From Sphingomonas endophytica (lineage in GTDB: Bacteria > Pseudomonadota > Alphaproteobacteria > Sphingomonadales > Sphingomonadaceae), in NCBI RefSeq assembly GCF_014199415.1, contig NZ_JACIJN010000001.1, positions 248,001 through 312,000 of the forward strand: 64,000 bases of DNA, given 5' to 3'. Position numbers and translations under genes: made by a program. Numbering within the stretch: position 1 is the stretch's first letter; every line of letters starts with the position of its first letter. Positions 9,529 to 18,746 of this stretch are shown piece by piece. The notes under the pieces were generated by a model. The model was not told the origin of the DNA and made no database searches. It saw only the letters and a list, made by a program, of their open reading frames with translations.

Positions 9529-10778
9529 TACGCGAGATCAACTTCGACGGGATCGTCGGCCCCAGCCACAATTATGCCGGGCTGAGCCCCGGCAATCTCG
9601 CCGCCACCGCCAATGCCGGGCAGGTCGCGCATCCGCGCGCGGCGGCGTTGCAGGGCGTGGCGAAGATGCGCGCCAATCTCGCGCTCGGCTTGGTGCAGGG
9701 CGTGCTGATCCCGCCGCCGCGCCCCGATCACGGCTGGCTGGCGCGGCTCGCGATCGACTATGAGTCGGCGCCGGCACACCTGAAAGCGCAGGCGCTGTCC
9801 GCCTCGTCGATGTGGGCCGCCAATGCCGCGACCGTCTCGCCCGCCCCCGACACCGCCGACGGGCGCTGCCACCTGACCGTCGCCAATCTGGTGACGATGC
9901 CGCATCGCAGCCACGAATGGCCAGCGACGCTCGCACAATTGCAGGTCGCCTTCGCCGACGCCGCGCGGTTCGTCGTGCGGCCGCCGGTCTTGCCGCCGTT
10001 CGGCGACGAAGGAGCGGCCAACCACATGCGGCTCTGCAGCGCGCACGATGCGCCGGGCGTCGAGGTGTTCGTCTACGGCGTGTCCGGTGGTGCCTTCCCG
10101 GCGCGCCAGCATGTCGAGGCGAGCCGCGCGGTGGCGCGGCATCACGGGCTCGATCCGGCGCGGACGCTGTTCGTCCAGCAATCGGTCGAGGCGATCGCCG
10201 CCGGGGCGTTCCACAACGACGTGGTCGCGGTCGCCAATGAGCGCATTCTGCTGGCGCACGAACAGGCGTTCGCGGATCGTGACGTTTTCTACGCCGATCT
10301 TCGCCGGCTGCTTCCCGAGATCGAGATCGTGGAAGTCCCGGCGGCGGCGGTGAGCCTGGCCGACGCGATCGGCTCCTATCTGTTCAACGCACAGCTCGTC
10401 ACCCCGCCCGATGGCGTTCCGACGCTGATCGTGCCCGAGGAAGCGCGCGCCAACCCGAGCGTGTGGCGCTGGATCGAGGCGCATCTCGCCGGCAACGGCC
10501 CGGTCCGGCGCGTCGAGGTGGTCGATGTCCGCGAATCGATGGCCAATGGCGGCGGCCCGGCGTGCCTCCGGCTGCGCGTCGTCTGCGATCCGGCGACGGT
10601 CGACCCGCGCTTCCTCGTCGACGATCGACGGCTCGACCGGATTGCGGCGGTGATCGACCGCCATTGGCCCGAAGCCATCGCGCCGGATGATCTCGGCGAT
10701 CCTCTCGTACTTGAGCGGATCGCGACCGCCCGCGCCGCGCTGGTCGAGGAGCTGGAGCTGACGGAGTTGCGCGCGTGA
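9525..10778 (+). CDS. astB: N-succinylarginine dihydrolase
   Basis: This 417-residue cytoplasmic enzyme converts N2-succinylarginine to N2-succinylornithine, ammonia and CO2. The sequence starts MIREINFDGIVGPSHNYAG, as in AstB. Catalytic positions of the guanidino-modifying fold are visible: His in AANHMRL and AFHNDVV, and the nucleophilic cysteine in GGGPACLRLRV near the C-terminus. It is coupled by ATGA to astA and by GTGA to the next small gene. No astC, astD or astE lies in the window. Confidence 0.95.
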   Translation: MIREINFDGIVGPSHNYAGLSPGNLAATANAGQVAHPRAAALQGVAKMRANLALGLVQGVLIPPPRPDHGWLARLAIDYESAPAHLKAQALSASSMWAANAATVSPAPDTADGRCHLTVANLVTMPHRSHEWPATLAQLQVAFADAARFVVRPPVLPPFGDEGAANHMRLCSAHDAPGVEVFVYGVSGGAFPARQHVEASRAVARHHGLDPARTLFVQQSVEAIAAGAFHNDVVAVANERILLAHEQAFADRDVFYADLRRLLPEIEIVEVPAAAVSLADAIGSYLFNAQLVTPPDGVPTLIVPEEARANPSVWRWIEAHLAGNGPVRRVEVVDVRESMANGGGPACLRLRVVCDPATVDPRFLVDDRRLDRIAAVIDRHWPEAIAPDDLGDPLVLERIATARAALVEELELTELRA

Positions 10779-11014
10779 CGGCGCGGCTGCAACGCTGGTG
10801 GCGCGCTTTTGCGCGGCTGTTCGTCGTCAAGACGAAGTTCGAGGCGTTCATGCTGATCTATGCGATCGCCACCGGGGCGGTCGAACGCGGCATGACCTAT
10901 CTGCACCGCTTTCCAGGCTTGCCGGGCTGGATCATGTTCGGTGCGTGCACGATCGTGGTGTTCATGGCCGGCGGCAAGATCATCGACGGCGTCGACCGCG
11001 AGGCGAACGGCTGA
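10775..11014 (+). CDS. Small membrane protein coupled to astB
   Basis: This is a 79-residue protein with a GTG start inside the end of astB (GTGA overlap). It has a basic N-terminus, a moderately hydrophobic stretch FMLIYAIATGAV and a clear membrane segment around GWIMFGACTIVVFMAG (about residues 50-66). I do not recognise a named domain. The coupling suggests co-expression with the arginine pathway, but the product may simply be a conserved sphingomonad membrane protein that ended up in this operon. Confidence 0.72.
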   Translation: MTARLQRWWRAFARLFVVKTKFEAFMLIYAIATGAVERGMTYLHRFPGLPGWIMFGACTIVVFMAGGKIIDGVDREANG

Positions 11015-11028
11015 GCCGTTTGGATATT

Positions 11029-11046
11029 GATATGTTGTAACATGGC
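11029..11046 (+). promoter_or_regulatory. Candidate Zur operator
   Basis: The 18 bases GATATGTTGTAACATGGC contain a 12-base near-perfect palindrome (ATGTTGTAACAT at 11032-11043). The layout resembles the ATGTTAtaACAT core of proteobacterial Zur boxes. It lies 28 bases before the start of a ZnuD-type TonB receptor, the expected position for zinc repression. One half-site is weaker (ATGGC instead of ATATC). Regulation is inferred from the match and the neighbour. Confidence 0.6.
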
Positions 11047-11074
11047 GCTATGGGGGTCCGATAAGGGAGTCGCC

Positions 11075-13201
11075 ATGAAGACCATGTTGTTTGCCGCGGT
11101 GGCGCTTGCGCCGCTCGCCGTGCCCGCCGCCGCCCAGATCGTCGACCGGTCGCGCCAGGGCGATCCGCACCGCTCGGACGAGGTGATCGTCACCGCACCG
11201 ATCCAGACGAGCGAGACCGACGTGCTGCAGGGCACGTCGGTGCTGACGGGGGCCAATCTGACCCGCGAGCTGCGCCCGACGATCGGCGAGACGCTGGCGC
11301 GGCTGCCGGGCGTATCGGCGACCTCGTTCGGCCCGAATGCGTCGCGCCCGATCCTGCGCGGCTTCCAGGGCGATCGCATCCGCGTGCTGACCGACGGGAT
11401 CGGCTCGATCGACGTCTCGAACACCTCGGTCGACCATGCGGTGGTGATCGATCCTTTGCTCGCCGAGCGCGTCGAGGTGCTGCGCGGGCCGGCGGCGTTG
11501 CTCTATGGTTCGTCGGCGGTCGGCGGCGTCGTCAACGTCGTCGACCGGCGCATCCCGCGCGCGCTGCCGGAGAACGGTTCCCGGGTCGATGCGATCGGCA
11601 CCTATGGCAGCGCGGCAAACGAGCGCTCGGTGGGCGGCGCGGCGGACGTGACCGCGGCCGGGCCGCTCGTCCTGCACGTCGACGGATCGTATCTTAAGGC
11701 GGACGATCTGCGCACCGGCGGGTTCATTCTGTCGCGGGCGGCGCGCCGCGCCTCGCTCGCGCTGGCGGGCGTGCCGCAGGACGGCGACGAGCCGATCGAC
11801 TTCGCCGCGAACGCGGCGCTGCGCGGCAAGCTGCCCAACAGCGCTGCGGAAACGTGGACCGCCGGCGCGGGTGCGTCGATCATCACCGATGGCGGGATGC
11901 TCGGCGTCTCCTACGGCCATTACGACAGCGTGTACGGCGTGCCGGTCCGCTATGCGACCGCGCTCGGGCAGGAACAGGAAGCGCCGCGGCTCGACGTGGT
12001 GCAGAACCGCTACGATCTCCGCGCCGAGGTGACGCCGCACGGCGCCTTCGTCGACGCGATCCGGGTGCGCGCAGCGCATGCCAATTACCGGCATTTCGAG
12101 CTGGAGGAAGACGGCTCGGTCGGTACCGCTTTCTACAACAAGGGGCTGGAGGCGCGGCTCGAGGTGGTGCAGGCCAAGCGTGGCGCATGGCGCGGCGCCA
12201 GCGGCGTGCAATATTTCAGCCGTGCCTTCGACGTGGTCGGCGAGGAGGCATTCCTGCCGCGCAACCAGACCGAACAGACCGGGCTCTTCACGCTCCAGCA
12301 ATTCGAGAACGGCCGGTTCAAGGCCGAGGGCGGGCTGCGCTACGAACACACCCGGCTGACCGCCGATCCCGGCTTCCGCGAAGGCACCGAGCGCTTCACC
12401 GGGGCGGATCGCAGCTTCGGCACCTGGTCGGGGTCGCTGGGCGGAGCCTATACGCTCGCCGAGGGCGTGCGGATCGGGTTGAACGGATCGCGCACCGCGC
12501 GCGCACCGTCGGCGGAGGAATTGTTCGCCAACGGGCCACACGCCGGAACGCAGGCGTATGAGCTGGGCAATCCTGATTTCCGCGCCGAGACGTCGTGGGG
12601 GCTGGAGGCGACGCTTCATGCCCACAACCAGATTTTCAGCCTCGATGCGTCGGCCTATTACAACTGGTTCGACAATTACATCTACGAGTCACAGGTCGCC
12701 GAAACAGCGTGCGCGACCGCGGCGCAGGGTGAGGTCGAGCTGCCCTGCTTCCGTTATCGTCAGGCCAAGGCGCGCTATTACGGCTTCGAGGCGGATGCCT
12801 CGGCGCGGCTCGCGACGATCGGGACGCATGTCATCACCGCCGACCTGCTGGGCGATTACGTCCATGCCGAGGTGGTCGACCGTGGCCCGGTGCCGCGCAT
12901 CCCGCCGCTGCGTCTGCTGGGCGGGATCGAGGCGCGCAACGACACCAGCGGCGCGCGCGTCGAGGTGGAGCGCGCCTTCGCGCAAAACCGCACCGCACCG
13001 TTCGAGACGCGCACCGAGGGCTATACGATGGTGAACGCGTCCTTGTCGTTCCATCCGTGGGGCGGCAGCGACCGGCGCAGCATCCTGCTGGCGGCGAACA
13101 ACATTTTCGACGTCGAGGCGCGCCGCGCCGCGAGCGTGCTGAAGGATTTCGCACCGCTCGCCGGACGCGACGTGCGGGTCACGTTCCGCGTCGGGATCTA
13201 G
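11075..13201 (+). CDS. TonB-dependent receptor, ZnuD-like (probable zinc uptake)
   Basis: This is a 708-residue outer-membrane receptor. The start was set at MKTMLFAAVALAPLAVPAAAQ, a signal peptide preceded by an AGGGAG-type ribosome site; a frame-open start 48 bases upstream overlaps the operator palindrome. The plug domain (about residues 45-165) has GETLARLPGVSATSFGPNA, RPILRGFQGDRIRVLTDG and VEVLRGPAALLYGSSAVGG, a pattern shared with ZnuD/ZnuK-like receptors. The rest is a 22-strand barrel. The Zur-like palindrome upstream strengthens the zinc call; heme or another metal complex remains possible. Confidence 0.88.
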   Translation: MKTMLFAAVALAPLAVPAAAQIVDRSRQGDPHRSDEVIVTAPIQTSETDVLQGTSVLTGANLTRELRPTIGETLARLPGVSATSFGPNASRPILRGFQGDRIRVLTDGIGSIDVSNTSVDHAVVIDPLLAERVEVLRGPAALLYGSSAVGGVVNVVDRRIPRALPENGSRVDAIGTYGSAANERSVGGAADVTAAGPLVLHVDGSYLKADDLRTGGFILSRAARRASLALAGVPQDGDEPIDFAANAALRGKLPNSAAETWTAGAGASIITDGGMLGVSYGHYDSVYGVPVRYATALGQEQEAPRLDVVQNRYDLRAEVTPHGAFVDAIRVRAAHANYRHFELEEDGSVGTAFYNKGLEARLEVVQAKRGAWRGASGVQYFSRAFDVVGEEAFLPRNQTEQTGLFTLQQFENGRFKAEGGLRYEHTRLTADPGFREGTERFTGADRSFGTWSGSLGGAYTLAEGVRIGLNGSRTARAPSAEELFANGPHAGTQAYELGNPDFRAETSWGLEATLHAHNQIFSLDASAYYNWFDNYIYESQVAETACATAAQGEVELPCFRYRQAKARYYGFEADASARLATIGTHVITADLLGDYVHAEVVDRGPVPRIPPLRLLGGIEARNDTSGARVEVERAFAQNRTAPFETRTEGYTMVNASLSFHPWGGSDRRSILLAANNIFDVEARRAASVLKDFAPLAGRDVRVTFRVGI

Positions 13202-13233
13202 ATCATGATGGCGTGAGGTCGACCGTGTCGTTC

Positions 13234-13306
13234 GTCATTGCGAGCGTAGCGGAGCGATCCAGGGCCGGACCGGACGCCCTGATTGCTTCGCTACGCTCGC
13301 GATGAC
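13234..13306. repeat. Palindromic repeat, family A, copy 1
   Basis: This ~73-bp element starts GTCATTGCGAGCGTAGCGGA and ends with its approximate reverse complement (GCTACGCTCGCGATGAC). The arms are about 25 bases and the centre differs from the other copies at 25656, 40502 and 48720. It lies 33 bases after the TonB receptor stop and before the convergent acetyltransferase gene. No uridine run follows. It looks like a REP-type extragenic palindrome. Confidence 0.85.
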
Positions 13307-13372
13307 GGATCAAATTGACGTCATCACGCTCCAAGATCGTCGACGAACCGGATCAAGTCGGAAAATGTCGGT

Positions 13373-13888
13373 TCAGATCGCGCGCGCGTAAATCAGATCG
13401 TCGTGCCACGTTGCGCCGACGCGGAAGCGCCGCGTACCCGCGACCGTGAAGCCTTGCTTCTCGTAGAAGCGCTGCGCACGCCTGTTGCGGCCGTAGACGC
13501 CGAGCAGCAGGCGATGGTGGCCGCGCGCTCGCGCATCGTCGATCGCGCGTGCCATCAACGCCGGGCCGAGGCCACTGCCATGCGTGGGGAAGAGCGCGTA
13601 GATACGCTTCAGCTCGATGTCGCCCGGCTCCATCGCCACGGGCAGATCGGGCCGGGTCAGCAGTGTATAGCCGATCGGCGCGGCGCCGGCGTCGGCTTCG
13701 GCGAGCGTCGCGATCGCATCGTCGAACAGATACGCCCCGAACGCCGCCGCGCTGCTGTTGCGGGTGACGTGCGCGACGATGTCGGTGCCGTCGAGGATGC
13801 CCGCGAACGCTTCGAGAAAGGTGGCGCCCGCTACCAGCGAGAGCGCGGCGGCGTCCGCCGGCCCCGCACGGCGCAGGCGCCAGTCCAT
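13373..13888 (-). CDS. GNAT family N-acetyltransferase
   Basis: This 171-residue protein has the GNAT fold signature: a moderately conserved acetyl-CoA loop region (GSGLGPALMARAIDDARARG, about residues 100-120) followed by LLLGVYGRNRRAQRFYEKQGF, the usual C-terminal motif B. The start was set at MDWRLRR, one base after the ndk stop; upstream codons in the same frame lie inside ndk. It probably acetylates a small amine or a protein N-terminus, but the substrate is unknown. It is the last gene of the pepA-holC-ndk group. Confidence 0.85.
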   Translation of the reverse strand: MDWRLRRAGPADAAALSLVAGATFLEAFAGILDGTDIVAHVTRNSSAAAFGAYLFDDAIATLAEADAGAAPIGYTLLTRPDLPVAMEPGDIELKRIYALFPTHGSGLGPALMARAIDDARARGHHRLLLGVYGRNRRAQRFYEKQGFTVAGTRRFRVGATWHDDLIYARAI

Positions 13889-13889
13889 A

Positions 13890-14312
13890 TCAGCCGACGA
13901 TCTCTTCCGGCTTGAAGAAATAGGCGATCTCGATCGCGGCATTCTCGTCCGAGTCCGAACCGTGGACGGTGTTCGCCTCGATCGACTCGGCCAGTTCCTT
14001 GCGGATCGTGCCCGGCGCGGCGTTCTCGGGGTTGGTGGCGCCCATGATGTCGCGGTTGCGCTGCATGGCGTTCTCGCCTTCCAGCACCTGCACGACGACC
14101 GGGCCCGAGGTCATGAACGACACCAGGTCGTTGAAGAACGGACGCTCCTTGTGGACCGCGTAGAAGCCCTCGGCCTGCTCCTTGGTCATCTGGATGCGCT
14201 TGGACGCGACGACGCGCAGGCCGGCCTCCTCCAGCATCTTGGTGACAGCGCCGGTCAGGTTGCGGCGCGTGGCATCGGGCTTGATGATCGAGAAGGTACG
14301 GTTCGCGGCCAT
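13890..14312 (-). CDS. ndk: Nucleoside diphosphate kinase
   Basis: This 140-residue kinase balances nucleoside triphosphate pools using ATP through a phosphohistidine. The family core is clear: [14 protein letters not shown] at the start, and [20 protein letters not shown] with the catalytic histidine near residue 117. The ATG of MAANRTF was taken as the start: AGGAG lies 12 bases before it, whereas the in-frame GTG three codons earlier has only 3 bases of spacing. Confidence 0.96.
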   Translation of the reverse strand: MAANRTFSIIKPDATRRNLTGAVTKMLEEAGLRVVASKRIQMTKEQAEGFYAVHKERPFFNDLVSFMTSGPVVVQVLEGENAMQRNRDIMGATNPENAAPGTIRKELAESIEANTVHGSDSDENAAIEIAYFFKPEEIVG

Positions 14313-14393
14313 GACGGTCACGGGCTCCTGAAATGGATAGGATGGAAAGTGGGGTCGCCCTAGGCGGGCGCGGGCGGCGATGCAAGCGAGCGC

Positions 14394-14834
14394 TCAGGCC
14401 GTCTGTTCCCAGCGCCCCGCCTCGTTCTGCTTCCAATAGCGCCGCTCGACCCCGTCGCGCGCCGCCAGCTCCTTCCACGCCGCGCGCGCGGCACGGATAT
14501 GCTCTTCGTCGAAGAAGTGGAAGGCGCGGTCGAAGTCGAGCGCCGCGTCGCGCCATTCGCCGTCGACCAGCGCGATGTGCCGCGCGCGATTGGCCGGATT
14601 GACGTCCGCGGCGATCAGGATCGGCTGCCGCTCGTCCGCCGCGCCGCCCTGCTGCGCGTGCGGCAGGAAGCTGTCCGGCGCATAGTTCCACAGCAACCGG
14701 TCGAGCGCGGCGCGCCGCTCTTCATCGGCGGCGACGATCAGCAACCGCGCGCCCGACGCCACCACCTTCGCCGCGATCTGCGGGAGCGCCCGCTCCAGCG
14801 GCATCCGGGTCAGGTGGTAGAAGTCGACCTGCAT
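14394..14834 (-). CDS. holC: DNA polymerase III subunit chi
   Basis: This 146-residue protein matches HolC, the clamp-loader accessory subunit that links DnaX-psi to single-strand-binding protein at the fork. MQVDFYHLTRMPLERALPQIA at the N-terminus, DRLLWNYAPDSFLPHA and the C-terminal FHFFDEEHIRAARAAWK are typical of alphaproteobacterial chi. It begins 9 bases after the pepA stop on the same strand, an arrangement common in this group. Confidence 0.92.
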   Translation of the reverse strand: MQVDFYHLTRMPLERALPQIAAKVVASGARLLIVAADEERRAALDRLLWNYAPDSFLPHAQQGGAADERQPILIAADVNPANRARHIALVDGEWRDAALDFDRAFHFFDEEHIRAARAAWKELAARDGVERRYWKQNEAGRWEQTA

Positions 14835-14843
14835 CGCCCGGGC

Positions 14844-16286
14844 CTAGCCCTCGCAGGTGTCGGCGACGAACCGGTCGAGGACGCGCACGCCATAGCCGGT
14901 CGCGCCCTTCGCCCAGGTCGGGCCGTCCTTGTCCGCCCACACCATGCCGGCGATGTCGAGATGCGCCCAGGCGACGCCCTCGTCGACGAAGCGCTGCAGG
15001 AATTGCGCGGCGGTGATCGATCCCGCGCCACGCGGCCCGACGTTCTTCACGTCGGCGATCGGCGAGTCGATCAGCTTGTCGTAGGCATCCGAGAGCGGGA
15101 AGCGCCACAATTTGTCGCCGGTGGCGACGCCCGCCGCCAGCAGCTGCCCGGCAAGCGTATCGTCGTTGCTGAACAGCCCGCCATATTCGTTACCGAGCGC
15201 GACGATCATCGCGCCGGTCAGCGTCGCGAGGTCTACGATGCGCGTCGGCTTATGGGTATTTTGGACCCAGGTGATGCAATCGCACAGCACCAGCCGGCCC
15301 TCGGCATCGGTGTTGATGACCTCGATCGTCTGCCCCGACATGCTGGTGACAACGTCGCCCGGCCGCTGCGCATTGCCGTCGGGCATGTTCTCGACGAGCC
15401 CCATGACACCGATAACATTGGCTTTTGCCTTGCGCGCGGCGAGCGTCAGCATCGCGCCGGCCACCGCCGCCGCGCCGCCCATGTCCCACTTCATGTCTTC
15501 CATGCCGGCGGCCGGCTTGATCGAAATGCCCCCGGTGTCGAACGTGACGCCCTTTCCGATCAGCGCCGTAAGCGGCGCGTCGTCCCCGGCGCCGCTCCAC
15601 TTGAGCGCCAGCACCTGCGCCTCACGCCGCGAGCCCTGCGACACGCCGAGCAACGCGCCCGCGCCAAGATCGGCGAGCTCCTTTTCGCCGAGCACGGTCA
15701 CGTCGATCCCGAGCCCGTCGACGGCTTCCAGCACACGCGCGACGAAGCTTTCCGGGTAGAGGATGTTCGGCGGGAGCGTCGCGAGCGTCCGCGCCAGCCC
15801 CAGCCCGCGTGTTACGGCTTCGCGCCCGGTCCATTCGGCATCGTCGCCGACGATCGTGACCGCGGTCAGCGTCGGCTTCTGCTTCTCGGGGAGCTTGGTG
15901 CGATATTCGTCGAAGCGCCATGCGCGCTGCGCTACGCCCGCCGCAAAGCGCGCGCTGGCGAGCGCCGGCGCGTCGTGCACATCCGCCACCGCCCGGGTGA
16001 CCCCCGAGGTGAGCAGCCGGGCGGTGAGCGCCCCGCCCGCCCGCTCGAAAGCGGCATCGTCCCCGGCGCCGACTCCCAGCAGCAGCACGCGCTGCGTGCC
16101 CTGCCCGACCGGAACGAACAGCTCCGCGACGCTCCCCGCCTCGCCGGTGAAGCGCTGCCCTTCCGCCGCGGCGGCCAGCAGCGTGTCGGCACCGGCGATC
16201 AACCCGGCGGTGCCCGCATCCTTGCGGACCGGCAGCGCCAGAACCGCAGCATCGGCGGGACGGTCGGCGGTGAAGGCGATCTGCAT
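14844..16286 (-). CDS. pepA: Leucyl aminopeptidase (M17)
   Basis: This 480-residue cytosolic di-metal aminopeptidase removes N-terminal residues from peptides. The M17 signature NTDAEGRL is near residue 335, with metal and catalytic residues in GKGVTFDTGG (about residue 250) and MKWDMGGAAAV. The N-terminal macro-like domain occupies roughly residues 1-150. The start was set at MQIAFTADRP, with GAGGAT about 8 bases upstream. An in-frame earlier ATG would add seven residues. It leads the pepA-holC unit and is divergent from lptD. Confidence 0.95.
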   Translation of the reverse strand: MQIAFTADRPADAAVLALPVRKDAGTAGLIAGADTLLAAAAEGQRFTGEAGSVAELFVPVGQGTQRVLLLGVGAGDDAAFERAGGALTARLLTSGVTRAVADVHDAPALASARFAAGVAQRAWRFDEYRTKLPEKQKPTLTAVTIVGDDAEWTGREAVTRGLGLARTLATLPPNILYPESFVARVLEAVDGLGIDVTVLGEKELADLGAGALLGVSQGSRREAQVLALKWSGAGDDAPLTALIGKGVTFDTGGISIKPAAGMEDMKWDMGGAAAVAGAMLTLAARKAKANVIGVMGLVENMPDGNAQRPGDVVTSMSGQTIEVINTDAEGRLVLCDCITWVQNTHKPTRIVDLATLTGAMIVALGNEYGGLFSNDDTLAGQLLAAGVATGDKLWRFPLSDAYDKLIDSPIADVKNVGPRGAGSITAAQFLQRFVDEGVAWAHLDIAGMVWADKDGPTWAKGATGYGVRVLDRFVADTCEG

Positions 16287-16436
16287 TCCTGTATCCTCTT
16301 CCAACATGCCGCCTACCTAGGCACCGGGCGGTGAAATGGCAAAGCGTTGCAGGCTCGGCGTGGCGATGCGATAGGCGGCAACGGCGTGGCCGCCATTTCC
16401 GGTCGGTCGCGCGAACGGGGCAACGACGACGACGTG

Positions 16437-18668
16437 ATGCGTTTCGATCTTCTCGCCGGCGCTGCGCTGTGTCTGGCGCTGGCCGCACCGGCCGCAGCGC
16501 AGTCGCTTCAGGTTCCTGCGGGCGCCGCGCCTGCGCCGGCGGCCGGGACTAGCCCTGCCGACAGTGATCAGGTGCAGTTCAGCGCCGGTGCGCTCGAATA
16601 TGACTATACCGTCGACGTCGTGACCGCGACCGGCGAGGTGCGGATGAGCCGCGCCGGCGAGCGGCTGCGCGCCGAGAAGGTGGTGTGGAACCGCAAGAGC
16701 GGGAAGGTCGTCGCAACCGGCAATGTCGCGGTGACCAACCCGCAGGGTGACGTCGCTTATGGCGATTCGATCGAGCTGACCGACACGCTGAAAGACGGCA
16801 TCGTCGACAACCTGCTGGTCGTGCTGGAGCAGGGCGGCCGCCTGGCGGCGGTGCGCGGCGTGCGCGAGGCGGACGGGACGATGAATCTCGACCGAGCGGT
16901 CTATTCGCCGTGCGCCGTCACGGGATCGGACGGCTGCCCGCGTGAGCCGACGTGGAAGATCACCGCGGTCAAGGTCATCTACCGACCCGACAAGGAGCGC
17001 GTCTATTACGAGGGCGCGCGCTTCCATCTGTTCGGGCTCACCAGCCCGGCCTTGCCGCGGTTCAGCAATTCGGTCGCGGCGAGCAACGACACCGGGCTGC
17101 TCACCCCCTCAATCGGTCTGACGCGGCTCAACGGTGCCGAGCTCGTGCTGCCGTTCAATCTCGCGCTCGGCCCCAACCAGTCGCTCGTGCTCGCCCCGCA
17201 TATCTTCACGTCAGAAGTGCCGATGATGGAGGCGCGCTACAGCGGATTGAACGAGCTGGGCGCCTATTCCATCCGCGGGTTTGCGACGAGCAGCCGGCGG
17301 ACGCAGAACCTCGCCGATATCACCACCTCCGATACCGAGCGTGCGTTCCGCGGCTATCTGGATGGCGCGGGACGCTTCCAGTTCGACCCCAATTGGAGTC
17401 TGTCGGGGTCGCTGCGGCTGGTGACCGACCGGACCTTCCTGCGCCGCTACGACATCTCGAACGAGGACCGGCTGCGCACGACGCTGGCGCTCGAACGCGT
17501 CGATCCGAACAGCTATCTGTCGATCGCCGGCTGGGCGGTGCAGACGTTGCGCGTCGGCGACCAGCAGGGGATGCAGCCGGTCGCGCTGCCCGAGATCGAC
17601 TATCGCCGCCGCGTGCCCGACGCGCTACTCGGCGGCACGTTGCAGCTCCAACTCAACTCGCTGGCGATCGGGCGCAAGGCCGGTCAGGACACGCAACGCG
17701 CGTTCGGCAGCGCGCGGTGGGACTGGCGCGGGATCACGGTGCTCGGACAGGAAGTGACGCTGACCGCGTTCGGGCGCGCCGACGCCTATGACACGCAGAA
17801 CGTCGCGGCGACGTCGATCGTCAGCTATCGCGGCATCGAAGGGTTTCAGACCCGCTTGATCGGTGCGCTGGCGGCGGATGTCCGCTGGCCGTTCGTCGGT
17901 GAGCTGTTCGGCGGCTTCCAGCGATTCACCCCGCGCGTGCAGGTGGTCGCGACGCCGAAGACGCGCAACATCCAGGTTCCCAACGAGGACGCGCGCGCGG
18001 TCGATCTGGAGGATTCAAACCTGTTCGCGCTCAATCGCTTCTCGGGTTATGACCGGTGGGAGGATTCGAGCCGCGTCACCTATGGCGCGGAATGGGCGCT
18101 GGACCTCGACCGGATCGCGATCTCCGCGAACGTCGGGCAGAGCTATCGCCTCAACGAGCGGCCGAGCATCCTGCCCGACGGCACCGGCCTGTCGGACCGC
18201 TTTTCCGACATCGTCGGCCGTACCAACATCCGCTTCGGCGAGCTGGTGACGCTCACGCATCGCTATCGCATCGACAAGGACAATTTCTCGATCCGCCGTA
18301 ACGAGATCGACGCGACGGTCGGCACGCGCCAGACCTATGCGACGGTCGGCTACCTGCGGCTCAACCGCGACATCGACGTGCTGGAGGATCTGCAGGACCG
18401 CGAGGAAGTCCGCGTCGGCGGACGCGTCGGCATCACGCGCTTCTGGTCGGCATGGGGGTCGGCGATCGTCGACCTGACCAACCGCGCCGAGGACCCGTTG
18501 TCGACCTCGGACGGCTTTTCGCCGATCCGTCACCGCGTCGGCGTCGCCTATGAGGACGATTGTCTCAATCTGGGGCTGGCGTGGAAGCGCGATTATCGCA
18601 ACGTCGGCGACGCGCGGAGCGGCAACAGCTATCTGTTGACGCTTTCCTTGAAGAACCTCGGCCGCTAA
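16437..18668 (+). CDS. lptD: LPS-assembly protein LptD
   Basis: This 743-residue outer-membrane barrel, with LptE, inserts lipopolysaccharide into the outer leaflet. The start at MRFDLLAGAALCLALAAPAAAQ gives a clear signal peptide. The periplasmic OstA/LptA-like jellyroll lies about residues 40-150 (VTATGEVRMSR, KVVWNRKSGKVVATGN), and the barrel domain follows to the end. Conserved cysteines of LptD are visible in YSPCAVTGSDGCP and near the C-terminus in YEDDCLNLG. It heads lptD-surA-pdxA-rsmA, a gene order conserved across proteobacteria. Confidence 0.95.
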   Translation: MRFDLLAGAALCLALAAPAAAQSLQVPAGAAPAPAAGTSPADSDQVQFSAGALEYDYTVDVVTATGEVRMSRAGERLRAEKVVWNRKSGKVVATGNVAVTNPQGDVAYGDSIELTDTLKDGIVDNLLVVLEQGGRLAAVRGVREADGTMNLDRAVYSPCAVTGSDGCPREPTWKITAVKVIYRPDKERVYYEGARFHLFGLTSPALPRFSNSVAASNDTGLLTPSIGLTRLNGAELVLPFNLALGPNQSLVLAPHIFTSEVPMMEARYSGLNELGAYSIRGFATSSRRTQNLADITTSDTERAFRGYLDGAGRFQFDPNWSLSGSLRLVTDRTFLRRYDISNEDRLRTTLALERVDPNSYLSIAGWAVQTLRVGDQQGMQPVALPEIDYRRRVPDALLGGTLQLQLNSLAIGRKAGQDTQRAFGSARWDWRGITVLGQEVTLTAFGRADAYDTQNVAATSIVSYRGIEGFQTRLIGALAADVRWPFVGELFGGFQRFTPRVQVVATPKTRNIQVPNEDARAVDLEDSNLFALNRFSGYDRWEDSSRVTYGAEWALDLDRIAISANVGQSYRLNERPSILPDGTGLSDRFSDIVGRTNIRFGELVTLTHRYRIDKDNFSIRRNEIDATVGTRQTYATVGYLRLNRDIDVLEDLQDREEVRVGGRVGITRFWSAWGSAIVDLTNRAEDPLSTSDGFSPIRHRVGVAYEDDCLNLGLAWKRDYRNVGDARSGNSYLLTLSLKNLGR

Positions 18669-18746
18669 GCCGCGGTTCAGTTGTTTTCCGGCACAAGCGC
18701 CGCGGCGGCGACAGGCGCACCTCATCGGGATTTCGAGACGGACGTG

